A stretch of 64,000 nt of DNA from the NCBI RefSeq assembly GCF_001613425.1, contig NZ_BDCI01000001.1, forward strand, positions 452,526 to 516,525. Reading direction: 5' to 3'. This DNA comes from Nocardia vulneris. GTDB lineage: Bacteria > Actinomycetota > Actinomycetes > Mycobacteriales > Mycobacteriaceae. Every line of letters starts with the position of its first letter. The first letter of the stretch is position 1. The notes beneath the pieces were generated by a model, which saw nothing but the letters and a program-made list of their open reading frames with translations, did no database searches and was not told the origin of the DNA. A program made the translations under genes and the position numbers. Positions 15,677-27,632 of this stretch are shown here, piece after piece.

Positions 15677-17308
15677 TCAGCGGGCGAAGGTGGCGGCGCG
15701 GTCGGCGAGGTCCAGGAGTACCTGGGGGAAGATGCCGAGGACGACGGTGGCGCCGGCGCCGAAGGAGACGACGGCGGTGGTGAGGAACGGCGTCACCACG
15801 AGGGGGGCGTCGGTGGGCGGGTCGGTGAAGAACATCAGGACGATCACGCGCACGTAGAAGAACGCGGCGATCGCACTGCAGATGACGCCGACGATCACCA
15901 GCGGGGTCGAATCCCCGGCGGCCGCGGCTTCGAACACCGCGAACTTGCTGACGAATCCACTGGTGAGGGGCAGTCCCGCGAAGGAGAGCAGGAACAGTGC
16001 GAACACACTGGCCAGCCAGGGGGAGCGCCGCCCGAGCCCGGCCCACTGACTGAGTGCGGTCGCTTCCTCGCCCGAGGCATCGCGCACCAGACTGACGAGC
16101 GCGAACGCGCCGAGCGTGCCGAGACCGTAGGCCACCAGATAGAACAGCACGGCGGCGACGCCCTTGGTGTTGGCGGCGACCAACCCGGTGAGGATGAAAC
16201 CGGCATGCGCGACAGCGGAATACGCGAGCATCCGTTTCACGTCGGTCTGGGTGATGGCCATGACCGCGCCGACCGCCATGGTGGCGATGGCGATGGCGCC
16301 GAGCACCGGCCGCCAATCGTCGCGCAGCCCGGGCACCGCGATATGCAGCACGCGCAACAACGCACCGACTGCGGCGATCTTGGTCGCGGCCGCCATGAAC
16401 GCGGTCACCGGTGTCGGCGCGCCCTGGTACACGTCAGGCACCCAGGACTGGAACGGCACGGTGCCGATCTTGAACAGCAGCCCGACCGCCAGCAGTGCGA
16501 CGCCGAGCAGCGCGAGCAGCGCGTTGTCCGGGTGCGCCGCGATGGCATCGGCGATCCCGGCCAGTTTCACGGTCCCGGCCTGCCCGTACAGCAGCGCGAC
16601 ACCGTAGAGGAAGAACGCCGAGGAGAACGCGCCGAGCAGGAAGTACTTCAGCGCCGCTTCCTGGGAGAGCAACCGCTTGCGTCGCGCGAGCCCGCACAGC
16701 AGATACAGCGGCAGCGAGAGCACCTCGAGCGCGACGAACATGGTGAGCAGGTCGTTGGCGGCCGGGAACAACAGCAGGCCGCCGACCGCGAGCAGGGTCA
16801 GCGGGAACACCTCGGTGGTCGCGATACCCGCTCGCAGCGCGACCTTTTCGCTCGCGCTGCCCGGCACCGACGAAGCCTGCGGCGTGAACGCGTCCACGCC
16901 CCGCCCGAGGGTGGCCGCGGCCGCACTCCACGTGCCCGGCCCGCTGCGCACCGGGGCCGCCGGTCGGTCGGCACCGCGCTCGGCCATGAACAGCACACCG
17001 AGGATCGCGACCACGAGGATGGTGCCCTGCAGGAACAGGGTCACCCCGTCGACCGCGACGGCACCGCCGATGGCGGTGGCGTTCGTGCCGGCCAGCAGTA
17101 TCACCGCGACCAACGCGACGATCAGCCCGGCCAGGCTCAGCAGCGCCTGTCCGCCGAACCGGAAGCGCCGCCCGGCGAACGCCTCGACCAGCACGCTGAG
17201 CACGGCGGCACCGAAGACGATCAGCATCGGTGACAGGTAGCCGTACTCGATGCTCGGCGCCGGTATGGCGGCGGCGAGCGAGGTTCCGTGGGAGGTCAGC
17301 TGACTCAT
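15677..17308 (-). CDS. nuoN: NADH-quinone oxidoreductase subunit N
   Basis: A 543-residue membrane subunit of complex I, one of the three antiporter-like proton-pumping subunits. Diagnostic stretches are LFKIGTVPFQSWVPDVYQGA (with the conserved TM7 Lys), MAITQTDVKRMLAYSAVAHA and LSFAGLPLTSGFVSKFAVF. An insert rich in Pro/Gly/Ala (about 110-170) lengthens the loop between early helices, as in other actinobacterial NuoN. It is the last gene of the operon, overlapping nuoM by 4 bp (17305-17308) and followed by a hairpin terminator. Confidence 0.97.
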   Translation of the reverse strand: MSQLTSHGTSLAAAIPAPSIEYGYLSPMLIVFGAAVLSVLVEAFAGRRFRFGGQALLSLAGLIVALVAVILLAGTNATAIGGAVAVDGVTLFLQGTILVVAILGVLFMAERGADRPAAPVRSGPGTWSAAAATLGRGVDAFTPQASSVPGSASEKVALRAGIATTEVFPLTLLAVGGLLLFPAANDLLTMFVALEVLSLPLYLLCGLARRKRLLSQEAALKYFLLGAFSSAFFLYGVALLYGQAGTVKLAGIADAIAAHPDNALLALLGVALLAVGLLFKIGTVPFQSWVPDVYQGAPTPVTAFMAAATKIAAVGALLRVLHIAVPGLRDDWRPVLGAIAIATMAVGAVMAITQTDVKRMLAYSAVAHAGFILTGLVAANTKGVAAVLFYLVAYGLGTLGAFALVSLVRDASGEEATALSQWAGLGRRSPWLASVFALFLLSFAGLPLTSGFVSKFAVFEAAAAGDSTPLVIVGVICSAIAAFFYVRVIVLMFFTDPPTDAPLVVTPFLTTAVVSFGAGATVVLGIFPQVLLDLADRAATFAR

Positions 17309-18924
17309 TTGTGGGCACCTCCGGGCTGATCGGCTTTGCCCGCTTCGGGGATGGTCGGCGCGGGGTCGTGTTTGCCGATGGTCGTCAACGTCTGGCTCAC
17401 CGCGGGATTGATGAAGTTCAGCACCGGTTTCGGATAGACGCCCAGGAACAGCAGCGCCGCGATGAGCGGCACCACCACCGCGAGTTCGCGCGGCACCAGG
17501 TCGTAGAGGCGCTCGTTGCCCTCCTTGACCGGCCCGGTCATCATGCGCTGATAGAGCCAGAGCACATACACCGCGGCCAGCACCAGCGCACCGGTCGCGA
17601 CGACGGCCGCGAACTGGTAGCGGCTGAAGGTGCCGACCAGCACCAGGAATTCACTGACGAACGGCGCCAGCCCGGGCAGCGAGAGGGTGGCCAGGCCCGC
17701 GATGAGGAACGTGCCCGCCAGCACCGGTGCCACCTTCTGCACGCCGCCGAAGTCGGCGATGAGCCGGGTGCCCTTGCGCGACACCAGGAATCCGGCGATC
17801 AGGAACAGCGCCGCGGTGGAGATGCCGTGGTTGACCATGTAGAGCGTCGCCCCGGTCTGGCCCTGGCTGGTCATCGCGAAGATGCCGAGGATGATGAAAC
17901 CGAAGTGCGAGATCGAGGTGTAGGCGATCAACCGCATCACGTCGGTCTGGCCGATCGCGAGCAGCGCACCGTAGATGATGCCGATCACCGCGAGCGTGAT
18001 CACCAGTGGCGCATAGGTGTCCGAGGCGCCGGGGAACAGCATCAGGCAGTAGCGCAGCATGCCGAAGGTGCCGACCTTGTCGACCACCGCCATCATCAGC
18101 ACCGCGCTCGACGGTGTCGCGGCGACCGCGGCGTCGGGCAGCCAGGTGTGCAGCGGCCACAGCGGCGCCTTCACCGCGAACGCGAACATGAACCCGAGGA
18201 ACAGCGCGTTGAGCACCGCCGGCGCCGCGCCGAGCTGGCCGGAGTTCGCGGCGGCCACCACGACGCGGAAGTCGAAGGTGCCCGAGCCGCCCTCGCCGAG
18301 CCCGTCCCGCGCGGTGACCACATACAACCCGATCACCGCGGCCAGCATGATCAGGCCGCCGAACAGGTTGTACAGCAGGAACTTCACCGCGGCGCGCGAG
18401 CGCTGCTGCCGCAGCTGCGCGTCCGCCGACCGGGGCCCGAAGCCGCCGATCAGGAAGTACATCGGGATGAGCATCGCCTCGAAGAACACGTAGAACAGCA
18501 GAATGTCCAGCGAGACAAAGGAAATCAGCACCATCGCCTCGACCAGCAGGGTGAGCGCGACGTAGGTGTGCGCGACCCGGCGGCCGCTGCCGACCTCGCG
18601 GTCGTCGCGCCAGCCCGCCAGAATCAACAGCGGCACCAGGGCCGTGGTGAGCAGCACGAGCGCCAGGGCGATCCCGTCGAGCCCGACGGTGTAGCCCGCG
18701 CCGAACGCCGGGATCCACTCGTGGTCCTCGACGAACTGGTATTGCGCCCCACCGGGATCGAAGCGCACGGCGAGCACCACCGCGAGGATCAGCACCGCCA
18801 GCGACACACTCAACGCGAGGATCCGCGCGAGCAGCCGCTGCCCGGCGGGCAGCACCAGCACCACCACCGCGCCGAGTACGGGCGCCAACCACAGGATGGT
18901 CAACCAGGGAAAGTCCGTCACCAC
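17305..18924 (-). CDS. nuoM: NADH-quinone oxidoreductase subunit M
   Basis: A 539-residue antiporter-like membrane subunit of complex I. Key stretches are [40 protein letters not shown] (TM7 Lys), [20 protein letters not shown] and [20 protein letters not shown]. It starts with GTG (VVTDFPWL), and the start overlaps the nuoL stop by 7 bp. The protein lies in the distal membrane arm and is predicted to move one proton per turnover. It is translationally coupled with nuoL and nuoN. Confidence 0.97.
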   Translation of the reverse strand: MVTDFPWLTILWLAPVLGAVVVLVLPAGQRLLARILALSVSLAVLILAVVLAVRFDPGGAQYQFVEDHEWIPAFGAGYTVGLDGIALALVLLTTALVPLLILAGWRDDREVGSGRRVAHTYVALTLLVEAMVLISFVSLDILLFYVFFEAMLIPMYFLIGGFGPRSADAQLRQQRSRAAVKFLLYNLFGGLIMLAAVIGLYVVTARDGLGEGGSGTFDFRVVVAAANSGQLGAAPAVLNALFLGFMFAFAVKAPLWPLHTWLPDAAVAATPSSAVLMMAVVDKVGTFGMLRYCLMLFPGASDTYAPLVITLAVIGIIYGALLAIGQTDVMRLIAYTSISHFGFIILGIFAMTSQGQTGATLYMVNHGISTAALFLIAGFLVSRKGTRLIADFGGVQKVAPVLAGTFLIAGLATLSLPGLAPFVSEFLVLVGTFSRYQFAAVVATGALVLAAVYVLWLYQRMMTGPVKEGNERLYDLVPRELAVVVPLIAALLFLGVYPKPVLNFINPAVSQTLTTIGKHDPAPTIPEAGKADQPGGAHK

Positions 18925-20804
18925 AACCTCACCGCCAGCAGGGCGGCAGCCACCAGGGCCGCGCCGGTGAACATGGAAAGGGCATACGAGCGCACGAACC
19001 CGGACTGCACCCGGCGGATGCGGGCGGACAGTCCGCCGATCAAAGCCGCTGTGCCGTTGACGATTCCGTCGATGCCCCGGTTGTCGAGGAAGACCAGCGC
19101 ACGGGTCAGGTAGCCGCCCGGCCGCATGAAGGCGGCCTCGTTGAGCGCGTCACCGTAGAGGTCTTTGCGCGCCGCGACGGTCAGCGCGGACACGGCCTGC
19201 GGCGCGGTCTCGGGGATCCTGCGCTGCGCGTACTGGTAGTAGGCGAAGCCCACGCCTGCCGCGACCACGACGAGCGCGAGTGCGGTGACGACGGCCGCCG
19301 GGACGGTCTCTTCGCCGTGATGGGCGCCCACCACCGGTTCGAGCCAGTTCTGCAGCGCGGAACCGAACACGAACAGCGCGCCGGCGGCGACCGAGCCGAA
19401 GGCCAGCAGCACCATCGGTCCCGTCATGACGGCGGGTGATTCGTGCGGATGGGTGTCGGGTTTCCAGCGCCGTTCGCCGAAGAACGTCATCAGCATCACC
19501 CGCGTCATGTAGAACGCGGTGAGGCCCGCACCGAGCAGCGTCACCGTGCCGAGCACGACACCGCTGGTGCCGCCCTGATTGAACGCCACCTCGATGATCT
19601 TGTCCTTGGAGAAGAATCCGGCGAACGGCGGCACTCCGATGATCGCCAGATAGCCGAGCCCGAAGGTGATGTAGGTGACCGGCAGCAGCGTGCGCAGCCC
19701 GCCGTAGCGGCGCATATCGGTTTCGTCGTCCATCGCGTGCATCACCGACCCGGCGCCGAGGAACAGCCCGGCCTTGAAGAAGCCGTGCGTGAGCAGGTGC
19801 ATGATGGCGAACGCGTATCCGGCCGGCCCGAGTCCCGCGGCCAGCATCATGTAGCCGATCTGGCTCATGGTGGACGCGGCGAGGGCCTTTTTGATGTCGT
19901 CCTTGGCGCAGCCGATGATCGCACCGAACAGCAGGGTCACCGCGCCGACGAGGACTACGCCGAGGCGCGCGTCCGGCGACAGGTCGAAGATCGGGCCGGA
20001 ACGGGTGATCAGGTAGACACCGGCTGTCACCATGGTCGCCGCGTGGATGAGCGCCGACACCGGCGTCGGGCCCTCCATCGCGTCGCCGAGCCAGGACTGC
20101 AGCGGTACCTGCGCGGACTTACCGCACGCGGCGAGCAGCAGCAACAACCCGATCGCGGTGAGTGTGCCTTCTCCGGCCTGTGGCGCCCCGGCGAACACGG
20201 TGCCGAAGTCGATCGAGCCGAAGGTCGCGAACATGACGAACATGGCGATCGCCAACCCCATGTCGCCGACCCGGTTGACGACGAACGCCTTCTTGGCCGC
20301 CGTTGCCGCCGAAGGCTTTTCATACCAGAACCCGATCAGCAGGTAGGACGCCAGGCCGACGCCCTCCCAGCCGAGATAGAGCACCAGGTAGTTGTTCGCG
20401 AGCACCAGCAGCAGCATGGCGGCGAGGAACAGGTTGAGGTAGGCGAAGAACCGGCGTCGCCCTGGATCGTCGGCCATGTAGCCGATGGAGTAGATGTGGA
20501 TCAGCGAGCCGACGCCGGTGATCAGCAACGCGAAACACATCGACAACTGATCGAGCTGCAAGCCGAAGTCGACCTGCAACCCCGCGACCGGCGCCCACTG
20601 GAACAGCTCGGTGTGCACCGCGCGCTGGTCGCCGTCGCGACCGAGCATGCCGAAGAACGCGATGCCCGCGACCACGAACGACCCGAGCGCCATCACGGTG
20701 CCGAGCAGGTGACCCCATTTGTCGCTGAAACGTCCACTCAGCAGCAGGATTACGGCGCCGGTGAGCGGCAGTGCTGGCAGCAGCCAGAGTGCTGTCGTGT
20801 CCAT
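18918..20804 (-). CDS. nuoL: NADH-quinone oxidoreductase subunit L
   Basis: A 628-residue distal antiporter-like subunit of complex I, of normal NuoL length. Conserved stretches are [60 protein letters not shown] (TM7/8), [20 protein letters not shown] (Lys/His relay) and [20 protein letters not shown]. The C-terminal region (after about 530) carries the lateral helix typical of NuoL before the last membrane helix. The ATG at 20804 is 1 bp after the nuoK stop codon. Confidence 0.97.
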   Translation of the reverse strand: MDTTALWLLPALPLTGAVILLLSGRFSDKWGHLLGTVMALGSFVVAGIAFFGMLGRDGDQRAVHTELFQWAPVAGLQVDFGLQLDQLSMCFALLITGVGSLIHIYSIGYMADDPGRRRFFAYLNLFLAAMLLLVLANNYLVLYLGWEGVGLASYLLIGFWYEKPSAATAAKKAFVVNRVGDMGLAIAMFVMFATFGSIDFGTVFAGAPQAGEGTLTAIGLLLLLAACGKSAQVPLQSWLGDAMEGPTPVSALIHAATMVTAGVYLITRSGPIFDLSPDARLGVVLVGAVTLLFGAIIGCAKDDIKKALAASTMSQIGYMMLAAGLGPAGYAFAIMHLLTHGFFKAGLFLGAGSVMHAMDDETDMRRYGGLRTLLPVTYITFGLGYLAIIGVPPFAGFFSKDKIIEVAFNQGGTSGVVLGTVTLLGAGLTAFYMTRVMLMTFFGERRWKPDTHPHESPAVMTGPMVLLAFGSVAAGALFVFGSALQNWLEPVVGAHHGEETVPAAVVTALALVVVAAGVGFAYYQYAQRRIPETAPQAVSALTVAARKDLYGDALNEAAFMRPGGYLTRALVFLDNRGIDGIVNGTAALIGGLSARIRRVQSGFVRSYALSMFTGAALVAAALLAVRLW

Positions 20805-20805
20805 G

Positions 20806-21105
20806 TCAGAACTTCAGCAGGTTGGCGTCGTCGACCGAGGTCGAGCGGCGGGCACGGAAGATGGTCATGATGATGGCCAGGCCGACCACGACCTCGGCCG
20901 CCGCGACCACCATGGTGAAGAACGCGAACACCTGCCCGTCCAGGTTCGCGTGCAACCGGGCGAAGGTGACGAACGCGAGGTTCACCGCGTTGAGCATCAG
21001 CTCGATGCACATGAACACCACGATGGCGTTGCGCCGCAACAGCACTCCCGCCGCGCCGATGGTGAACAGCAGGGCCGACAGGAACAGATAGTTCTCCGGA
21101 TTCAC
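20806..21105 (-). CDS. nuoK: NADH-quinone oxidoreductase subunit K
   Basis: A 99-residue subunit with three membrane helices: [37 protein letters not shown] and [20 protein letters not shown]. The two membrane glutamates needed for coupling in NuoK are present (CIELML and AAAEVV). It starts with GTG (VNPENYLF) overlapping the nuoJ stop by 4 bp (GTGA, 21102-21105). Confidence 0.97.
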   Translation of the reverse strand: MNPENYLFLSALLFTIGAAGVLLRRNAIVVFMCIELMLNAVNLAFVTFARLHANLDGQVFAFFTMVVAAAEVVVGLAIIMTIFRARRSTSVDDANLLKF

Positions 21106-21911
21106 CGCTTGCCTTCCTCGTCGCTCGGGGTCTCGGTGCCGACCGAGATGACGGCCGCCTCGGTCAACGCCCGGGTGCGGCGATGCCGCAGGATGGTGCT
21201 GACCGAGAGTTCCTCGAAGGAGCCGTCGGGCAGCCGGGCCGGGATGTCGACCGCGTTGTGCCGGGCGTACACGCCGGGGGTGGGCAGCGGGGTGGCCCGG
21301 TGCCCGGCTTCGCGGAAGCGGCGGATCGACATCTCCCGCTGCCCGATCCGCGGCCCGAACTGTTCGCGGTGCGCCAGCACCATCGCGCCGATGGTGGCGG
21401 TGATGAGCAGCGCGCCGGTGAGCTCGAACGCCCACACGTACCGGACGAAGATCAGCTCGGCCAGCTCGCCGATCACATCGCGCCCCGCGAAACCGGTGGC
21501 CGGGAAGGTGATTCCGGAATCGCGGATACCGCGGGCGATACCGCTGATCAACAGCAGCCCGAAGCCGAGCCCCACCGCGGCCGCCGCGAGCTGCTGGCCG
21601 CGCAGGTTCTCCTTCAGCGATTCCGCGGAGTCGACGCCGACCAGCATGAGCACGAACAGGAACAGCATCATGACCGCGCCGGTGTACACCACGATCTGCA
21701 CCACGCCGAGGAACAGCGCGTCCTGCGCCATGTAGAACACGGCCAGGATCACCATGGCCGCGGCGAGGCAGATCGCGGAGTGCACCGCCTTGCGGGCGAA
21801 CACCATGCCCAGCGCGCCGACGGTGGCCAGCGGGGCGAGCACCCAGAAGTTCACCGCCTCGCCGGTGGAGGTGCGGGTGAGCGGCTCTGCGGCAAGGATG
21901 AATTCGTTCAC
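21102..21911 (-). CDS. nuoJ: NADH-quinone oxidoreductase subunit J
   Basis: A 269-residue membrane subunit. The core is [40 protein letters not shown] and [20 protein letters not shown], the expected NuoJ helices TM1-TM3. The hydrophilic C-terminal tail of about 90 residues ([20 protein letters not shown], then [20 protein letters not shown]) is long, as in other actinobacterial NuoJ, and includes the [13 protein letters not shown] motif. The GTG start overlaps the nuoH-nuoI stop (GTGA, 21908-21911). Confidence 0.97.
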   Translation of the reverse strand: MNEFILAAEPLTRTSTGEAVNFWVLAPLATVGALGMVFARKAVHSAICLAAAMVILAVFYMAQDALFLGVVQIVVYTGAVMMLFLFVLMLVGVDSAESLKENLRGQQLAAAAVGLGFGLLLISGIARGIRDSGITFPATGFAGRDVIGELAELIFVRYVWAFELTGALLITATIGAMVLAHREQFGPRIGQREMSIRRFREAGHRATPLPTPGVYARHNAVDIPARLPDGSFEELSVSTILRHRRTRALTEAAVISVGTETPSDEEGKR

Positions 21912-23743
21912 CGCGCCCCTCCTTCCACGCCCGCGACGGCGGGCTGCTTCGGACTGTCGGAGCCGTTTACCGCGTGCGCCCCATTGGTTTCCGACGCGTT
22001 GCCCGGCACGTTGCCCCGGTAGTAGTCGCCCTCGTCGGTGCCCGGGTACATCGCGTGCGGCGGCGCGGTCATGCCGGGCTGCAGCGGCGCAAGCAGGCGG
22101 TCCTTCTCGTAGATGAGGTCGGCGCGGTTGTCGTCGGTCATCTCGTAGTCGTTGGTCATGGTCAACGCGCGGGTGGGGCACGCCTCGATGCACAGCCCGC
22201 AGCCGATGCAACGCAGGTAGTTGATCTGATAGACCTGCCCGTACCGTTCGCCGGGGGAGAAGCGGGCTGTCTCGGTGTTGTCCGCGCCCTCGACGAAGAT
22301 CGCGTCGGCGGGACAGGCCCAGGCGCACAGCTCGCAGCCGATGCACTTCTCCAGCCCGTCCGGGTGCCGGTTGAGCTGGTGGCGCCCGTGATAGCGCGGC
22401 GCCGTCGGCACCTTCTGTTCCGGATAGAACTCGGTGTTGGGCTTTTTGAACATGGTCGCCGCGGTGACCGCGAACCCGGCCAGCGGATCGAGCAGGCCCG
22501 CCTTGGCGGGTTCCCGTGGACGCTCGGGCAGCGGCGGTGTCGGGAAACCCAGGAACACTGCCGAATCCGGCGCGGGCACAGCGGGTTCCGGCTCGGCCGG
22601 GGGCGCCGCCCCGCCGCGGCGGCCGGCCCGCAGGAACAGGCCGATCATCAGCCCGGAGATCAGCAGACCGCCGATCACCAGGAACGGCGTCTGCACCGCG
22701 TAGCCCTCGGCCTGCAGCACGCGGGCGGTGGCGACCAGCATCACCCACAGCAGCGAGGTCGGGATCAGCAGCTTCCAGCCCAGGTTCATGAACTGGTCGT
22801 AGCGCAGGCGGGGCAGGGTGCCGCGCAGCCAGATGAACACGAACAGGAACATCCACACCTTGGCGGTGAACCACAGCACCGGCCACCAGCCGCTGTTCGC
22901 GCCGTCCCACATGTTCAGCGGCCACGGCGCGTGCCAGCCACCCAGGAACAGGGTGGTGGCGAGCGCGGAAACCGTTGCCATGTTGATGTATTCGGCCATC
23001 ATGAACATGGCGAACTTCAGCGAGGAGTACTCGGTGTGGAAGCCGCCGACGAGTTCGCCTTCGGCCTCGGGCAGGTCGAACGGCGCCCGGTTGGTCTCGC
23101 CGACCATGGAGACGCAGTAGATGAGGAACGAGGGCAGCAGCAGGAAGACATACCAGGTGCCCTCCTGCGCCTCCACGATGCCGGAGGTCGCCATGGTGCC
23201 GCCGAGCAGGAACACGGTGGCGAAGCACAGCGCCATCGCGATCTCGTAGGAGATCACCTGCGCGGTCGAGCGCAGCCCGCCGAGCAGCGGATAGGTGGAG
23301 CCCGACGACCAGCCGGCGAGCACGATCCCGTACACCCCGATCGAGGTGATCGCCAGGATGTAGAGCACCGCCACCGGCAGGTCGGTCAGCTGCAGGGCGG
23401 TGCGATGCCCGAGCACCGACACCTCGGGCCCGAACGGGATCACCGCGAACGCCATCACCGACGGGATCAGCGAAATGACCGGCGCCAGAATGTAGATCGG
23501 CTTGTCCACGATGGCAGGAATGATGTCTTCCTTGAGCGCCATCTTCACGCCGTCGGCGATGCTCTGCAACATCCCGTACGGGCCGATCCGGTTCGGGCCG
23601 ATGCGCATCTGCATGCGCGCCACGATCTTTCGTTCCGCGACCACCGCGATCATCGGGGTGAGCAGCAGGAAGACGAAGATGGCGAGGGACTTCGCGATCA
23701 CCAGCCACAGCGGATCGTGGCCGAAAAGACTCAGATCACTCAT
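21908..23743 (-). CDS. nuoH-nuoI: Fused NADH-quinone oxidoreductase subunits H and I (one reading frame)
   Basis: One open frame of 611 residues. Residues 1 to about 380 are NuoH, the membrane subunit forming the quinone channel: [40 protein letters not shown] and [20 protein letters not shown] are all intact. Residues about 435-611 are NuoI, with two ferredoxin-type motifs, [12 protein letters not shown] and [12 protein letters not shown], for clusters N6a and N6b. The linker passes through [17 protein letters not shown], resembling a NuoH C-terminus, directly into [20 protein letters not shown], resembling a NuoI N-terminus, with no stop. These are normally separate genes. An internal restart at a GTG or ATG is possible, as is a sequencing error, but in-frame continuity argues for fusion. 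The ATG overlaps nuoG by 8 bp. Confidence 0.9.
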   Translation of the reverse strand: MSDLSLFGHDPLWLVIAKSLAIFVFLLLTPMIAVVAERKIVARMQMRIGPNRIGPYGMLQSIADGVKMALKEDIIPAIVDKPIYILAPVISLIPSVMAFAVIPFGPEVSVLGHRTALQLTDLPVAVLYILAITSIGVYGIVLAGWSSGSTYPLLGGLRSTAQVISYEIAMALCFATVFLLGGTMATSGIVEAQEGTWYVFLLLPSFLIYCVSMVGETNRAPFDLPEAEGELVGGFHTEYSSLKFAMFMMAEYINMATVSALATTLFLGGWHAPWPLNMWDGANSGWWPVLWFTAKVWMFLFVFIWLRGTLPRLRYDQFMNLGWKLLIPTSLLWVMLVATARVLQAEGYAVQTPFLVIGGLLISGLMIGLFLRAGRRGGAAPPAEPEPAVPAPDSAVFLGFPTPPLPERPREPAKAGLLDPLAGFAVTAATMFKKPNTEFYPEQKVPTAPRYHGRHQLNRHPDGLEKCIGCELCAWACPADAIFVEGADNTETARFSPGERYGQVYQINYLRCIGCGLCIEACPTRALTMTNDYEMTDDNRADLIYEKDRLLAPLQPGMTAPPHAMYPGTDEGDYYRGNVPGNASETNGAHAVNGSDSPKQPAVAGVEGGAR

Positions 23744-26321
23744 GCCTGTGCTCCTTCATCCGCTCGTCGGCGCGTCGCAGGGTGACGATGCCGCCGGGGT
23801 GGGTGGCCAACTGTTCGGCGATCGCGCTGCCGGGTGAGTGTTGCGGCACCCAGACCACCCGGTCGGGCAGGTCGCTGATCATCAGGGGCAGCGTGATGCT
23901 GCCGTGGGCGCTGGCGACGGTCACCAGATCGTCGGTGACCGCGCCGATTTCGGCCGCCGTGGTGGCGGAGAGCCGGGCCACCGCCGGGCGGGCGATGCCG
24001 GCGAGGTTGGGTTCGCCGTCCTGCATCCGGCCGTCGTCGAGCAGCATCCGCCAGCTGGCCAGTACCGCGGTGCCCGGCGCCGGCTGGGTGAGCGGGTGTG
24101 GCCGATGCGCGGGCGCGGCGACCGGTGCGCCGTCCCAGCCGCCGAGTTCGGCGAGTTCGGCACGCGCGGCGTCGGTGTCGGGCAGGTCGAGCCCGACCTT
24201 CATCTCCTCCGCGATGGCCTGCAGCACCCGCTGATCCGACAGCGGCGCGGACTGGCGGCGCACCATGTCGTCGCCGAGTGCCGCCGCGAACGGCCGCGCT
24301 CTGCCCTCCCAGGTGAGGAAGGTGCCGGCCTTCTCCATCGCGGTGGCCACCGGGAAGACCACGTCGGCGCGCTCGGTCACCGAGCTGTGCCGCTGTTCCA
24401 GGCTGACCACGAACCGGGCTGCGTCGATGGCGGCGAGGGCCCCGGCCGGGTCCGGCAGGTCGGTCACGTCGACGCCGCCGATCACCAGCGCGCCGAGACC
24501 GGGCGCGGCCTCCAGGATCGCCGCGGTGTCCCGGCCGGGCGTGGCCGGCAGGTCGGTGACGTTCCAGACGGTCCGAACCTGTTGCCGGGCAAGCGGATCG
24601 ACAACGGGGCGGCCGCCGGGCAGCAGGCCGGGCAGCGCGCCCGCCGCCACCGCGCCGCGTTCACCGGCCCGCCGCGGCACCCAGGCCAGCGCGGCCCCGA
24701 TCTCGTCGGCGAGCCGAACCGCGGCCGAGAGCGCCCCGGCGATGCCCGCCATCCGCTCGCCGACCATGATCACCGCGCCGGGTGCGCGCAGCAGCCGGGC
24801 GAGATCCGCGAGCTGGCCGGGATCGATTCCCGGCGTGCCGTTTTCGCCGCCGCGGATGGCGTCGAGCAGATGGGGTTCGGCGCCGGGCATGGCGCGCACC
24901 AGCTTGCCCGCCATCCGCTCCAGGCCGCGGGAGGCGAACGGGGCCAGCGAATAGATCGGCAGGCGGCGCCGCCGCGCGGCCTTGCGCAACCGCAGATAGA
25001 CGATCGGCGACTCTTCCTCGGGCTCGAAGCCGACGAGCAGCACGACCGGCGCGGTCTCGAGGTCGTCGTAGGTGACCGTCAGGCCCTGCCCGGCGACGCG
25101 GGCGGCGAGGAAGTCCGCCTCCTCCGCCGAGTGCGCCCGGGCCCGGAAGTCGATATCGTTGGTGCCCAGCGCGATTCGGGCGAACTTGGCGTAGGCGTAG
25201 GCGTCCTCCTGGGTGACCCGGCCGCCGACCAGCACACCCGCGCTGCCGTGCGCCGCGGCCAAGCCTTCCGCGGCCGCGGCCAGCGCCTCGGACCATGAGG
25301 CGGGGGCCAGGTTGCCGTCCCAACCGCGGACCAGCGGGGTGGTGAGGCGGTCGCGTTCGGTGGCGTAGGCGAAGGCCCAGCGCCCCTTGTCGCAATTCCA
25401 TTCCTCGTTGACCTGCGGGTCGTCCCCGGCCAGGCGGCGCAGCACCTTGCCGCGCCGGTGGTCGGTGCGCTGGGCGCAGCCGGAGGCGCAGTGCTCGCAC
25501 ACATTCGGACTCGACACCAGATCGAAGGGCCGGGCCCGGAACCGGTAGCTGGTACCGGTGAGCGCGCCGACCGGGCAGATCTGCACGGTGTTGCCGGAGA
25601 AGTAGGAGTCCAGCGGTTCGGCCTGCGCGGTGCCGACCTGTTGCAGCGCACCGCGTTCCAGCAGTTCGATGAACGGGTCGCCGGCCACCTGCTGGGAGAA
25701 CCGGGTGCAGCGCGCGCACAGCACGCAGCGTTCCCGATCCAGCAGCACCGCGCTGGACAGCGGAATCGGCTTGGGATACGTGCGCTTCTCGCCCTCGAAC
25801 CGGCTCTCGGCGCGGCCGGTGGACATCGCCTGGTTCTGCAGCGGGCACTCACCGCCCTTGTCGCAGACGGGGCAATCGAGCGGATGGTTGATGAGCAGCA
25901 GCTCCATCACGCCCTCCTGCGCCTTGTCCGCGACCGGCGAGGTGAGCTGGGTGCGCACCACCATGCCGTCGGTGACGGTCATGGTGCAGGAGGCGACCGG
26001 TTTGCGCTGGCCCTCGACCTCGACGATGCATTGGCGGCAGGCGCCGACCGGATCGAGCAGCGGGTGATCGCAGAAGCGCGGGATCTGGATGCCGATCAGC
26101 TCGGCGGCCCGGATCACCAGGGTGCCCGCAGGCACGCTCACCGTTGTGTCATCGATGGTGACCGACACCAGGTCCGCGGGTACGGCTGCGGGTGCACTCT
26201 TGACCTCGGCTGCGGGCGCAGCCGTCGTCCGGCCGCCACCCCTCATCGAATCACTTTGTGATGCCGGCCCACCCGCCGCCCGGCCACCACCCCTCATCGA
26301 ATCACTCTGTGATGCAGTCAT
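23736..26321 (-). CDS. nuoG: NADH-quinone oxidoreductase subunit G
   Basis: About 861 residues, the large Fe-S subunit of the peripheral arm. The N-terminal [2Fe-2S] motif lies in [20 protein letters not shown] and [21 protein letters not shown] supplies N5; [16 protein letters not shown] and [10 protein letters not shown] supply N4. CEHCASGC resembles the extra N7 cluster site. The rest is a molybdopterin-oxidoreductase fold. The start [14 protein letters not shown] (26321) gives a 4-bp overlap with nuoF; the frame is open to 26369. The first 30 residues contain the phrase [12 protein letters not shown] twice, an unusual N-terminal extension discussed in the findings. Confidence 0.96.
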   Translation of the reverse strand: MTASQSDSMRGGGRAAGGPASQSDSMRGGGRTTAAPAAEVKSAPAAVPADLVSVTIDDTTVSVPAGTLVIRAAELIGIQIPRFCDHPLLDPVGACRQCIVEVEGQRKPVASCTMTVTDGMVVRTQLTSPVADKAQEGVMELLLINHPLDCPVCDKGGECPLQNQAMSTGRAESRFEGEKRTYPKPIPLSSAVLLDRERCVLCARCTRFSQQVAGDPFIELLERGALQQVGTAQAEPLDSYFSGNTVQICPVGALTGTSYRFRARPFDLVSSPNVCEHCASGCAQRTDHRRGKVLRRLAGDDPQVNEEWNCDKGRWAFAYATERDRLTTPLVRGWDGNLAPASWSEALAAAAEGLAAAHGSAGVLVGGRVTQEDAYAYAKFARIALGTNDIDFRARAHSAEEADFLAARVAGQGLTVTYDDLETAPVVLLVGFEPEEESPIVYLRLRKAARRRRLPIYSLAPFASRGLERMAGKLVRAMPGAEPHLLDAIRGGENGTPGIDPGQLADLARLLRAPGAVIMVGERMAGIAGALSAAVRLADEIGAALAWVPRRAGERGAVAAGALPGLLPGGRPVVDPLARQQVRTVWNVTDLPATPGRDTAAILEAAPGLGALVIGGVDVTDLPDPAGALAAIDAARFVVSLEQRHSSVTERADVVFPVATAMEKAGTFLTWEGRARPFAAALGDDMVRRQSAPLSDQRVLQAIAEEMKVGLDLPDTDAARAELAELGGWDGAPVAAPAHRPHPLTQPAPGTAVLASWRMLLDDGRMQDGEPNLAGIARPAVARLSATTAAEIGAVTDDLVTVASAHGSITLPLMISDLPDRVVWVPQHSPGSAIAEQLATHPGGIVTLRRADERMKEHRHE
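26246..26321 (-). repeat. Duplicated 12-codon segment at the nuoG N-terminus
   Basis: Two copies of the coding phrase for [12 protein letters not shown] are separated by codons for AAGGP. On the plus strand both contain CACCCCTCATCGAATCAC followed by TYTGTGATGC. Each copy includes an inverted repeat ATCAC-N3-GTGAT. A related phrase begins nuoD (29737). Confidence 0.8.
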
Positions 26322-27631
26322 TTTGCCTCCTTTGCCCACGCCGTGGACCGCGCCGGGTCGAACGGGCAACCGCCGAGCCGCAGATGGTCGACGTATTCGT
26401 CGCGGAAGTACTTCAGCGACGAGATGATCGGGCTGGCCGCGCCGTCACCGAGCGCACAGAACGACTTGCCGTTGATGGTGTCGCTGATGTCGAGCAGCTT
26501 GTCCAGGTCGGCCTCGGTGCCGCGGCCCTGTTCGATGCGTTCGAGCAGTTGCACCAGCCAGTAGGTGCCCTCGCGGCAGGGGGTGCATTTGCCGCAGGAC
26601 TCGTGCGCGTAGAACTCGGTCCAGCGCAGCACCGCGCGCACCACGCAGGTGGTTTCGTCGAAGATCTGTAAGGCCTTGGTGCCCAACATGGATCCGGCCG
26701 TGGCGACACCCTCGTAATCCAGTGGCACGTCGAGGTGCGCCGCGGTGAACAGCGGCGTGGACGACCCACCCGGCGTCCAGAACTTCACCTCGTGGCCGTG
26801 GCGCACACCACCGGCGTAGCCGAGCAGTTCACGCAGCGTGATGCCCAGCGGCGCTTCGTACTGCCCGGGCCGATGCACGTGACCCGACAGCGAGTAGAGC
26901 GTGAAGCCGGGCGACTTCTCGGTGCCCATCGCGCGGAACCATTCCGTGCCGTGCAGGATGATCGCGGGCACGCTGGCAATGGATTCGACGTTGTTCACCA
27001 CGGTCGGGCAGGCGTACAGCCCGGCGACGGCGGGGAACGGCGGCCGCAATCGGGGCTGGCCGCGGCGGCCTTCGAGCGAATCGAGCAGTGCGGTTTCCTC
27101 ACCGCAGATGTAGGCACCCGCGCCCGCGTGCACGATGAGTTCGAGGTCGTAGCCGGAGCCGAGGATGTCGTTGCCGAGAAAACCTGCCTCATAGGCCTGT
27201 GCGACGGCGGCCTGCAGGCGGCGCAGCACCGGCACCACTTCGCCGCGCACATAGATGAACGCGTGCGCGGCGCGGATGGCGTAGGCGGCGATGACGACGC
27301 CCTCGATCAGCGCGTGCGGACTCGACAGCATCAGCGGAATGTCTTTGCACGTACCGGGTTCCGACTCGTCGGCGTTGACCACCAGGTAGTGCGGTTTGGT
27401 GACGCCGTCGGGGCCCGGGCCCTGCGGGATGAAGCTCCACTTCATGCCGGTGGGAAAGCCCGCGCCGCCGCGGCCGCGCAGCCCGGCGTCCTTGACGGTC
27501 TGGATGACGTTGTCCGGCTGCATCGCCAGCGCCTTGCGCAGCGCCTGGTAGCCGTCGTGGCGGCGATAGGTGTCCATCGTCCAGGACTGCGGGTCGTCCC
27601 AGTACCGGGTGAGTACGGGGGTCAACGTCAT
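26318..27631 (-). CDS. nuoF: NADH-quinone oxidoreductase subunit F
   Basis: A 437-residue FMN- and NADH-binding subunit of complex I. The NADH/FMN loop is [20 protein letters not shown], with [19 protein letters not shown] and the FMN site [20 protein letters not shown]. The N3 [4Fe-4S] ligands are [15 protein letters not shown] and [12 protein letters not shown]. All key residues are present. It starts at 27631, one base after the nuoE stop, and overlaps nuoG by 4 bp. Confidence 0.98.
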   Translation of the reverse strand: MTLTPVLTRYWDDPQSWTMDTYRRHDGYQALRKALAMQPDNVIQTVKDAGLRGRGGAGFPTGMKWSFIPQGPGPDGVTKPHYLVVNADESEPGTCKDIPLMLSSPHALIEGVVIAAYAIRAAHAFIYVRGEVVPVLRRLQAAVAQAYEAGFLGNDILGSGYDLELIVHAGAGAYICGEETALLDSLEGRRGQPRLRPPFPAVAGLYACPTVVNNVESIASVPAIILHGTEWFRAMGTEKSPGFTLYSLSGHVHRPGQYEAPLGITLRELLGYAGGVRHGHEVKFWTPGGSSTPLFTAAHLDVPLDYEGVATAGSMLGTKALQIFDETTCVVRAVLRWTEFYAHESCGKCTPCREGTYWLVQLLERIEQGRGTEADLDKLLDISDTINGKSFCALGDGAASPIISSLKYFRDEYVDHLRLGGCPFDPARSTAWAKEAK

Positions 27632-27632
27632 G

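Noticed and set aside
22440..22560. Separate nuoI gene starting inside the nuoHI frame
   Set aside because: Possible GTG/ATG restarts exist but none has a clear RBS at normal spacing and no stop separates the genes, so a fused product is the simpler reading; kept as an open point in the nuoHI entry.
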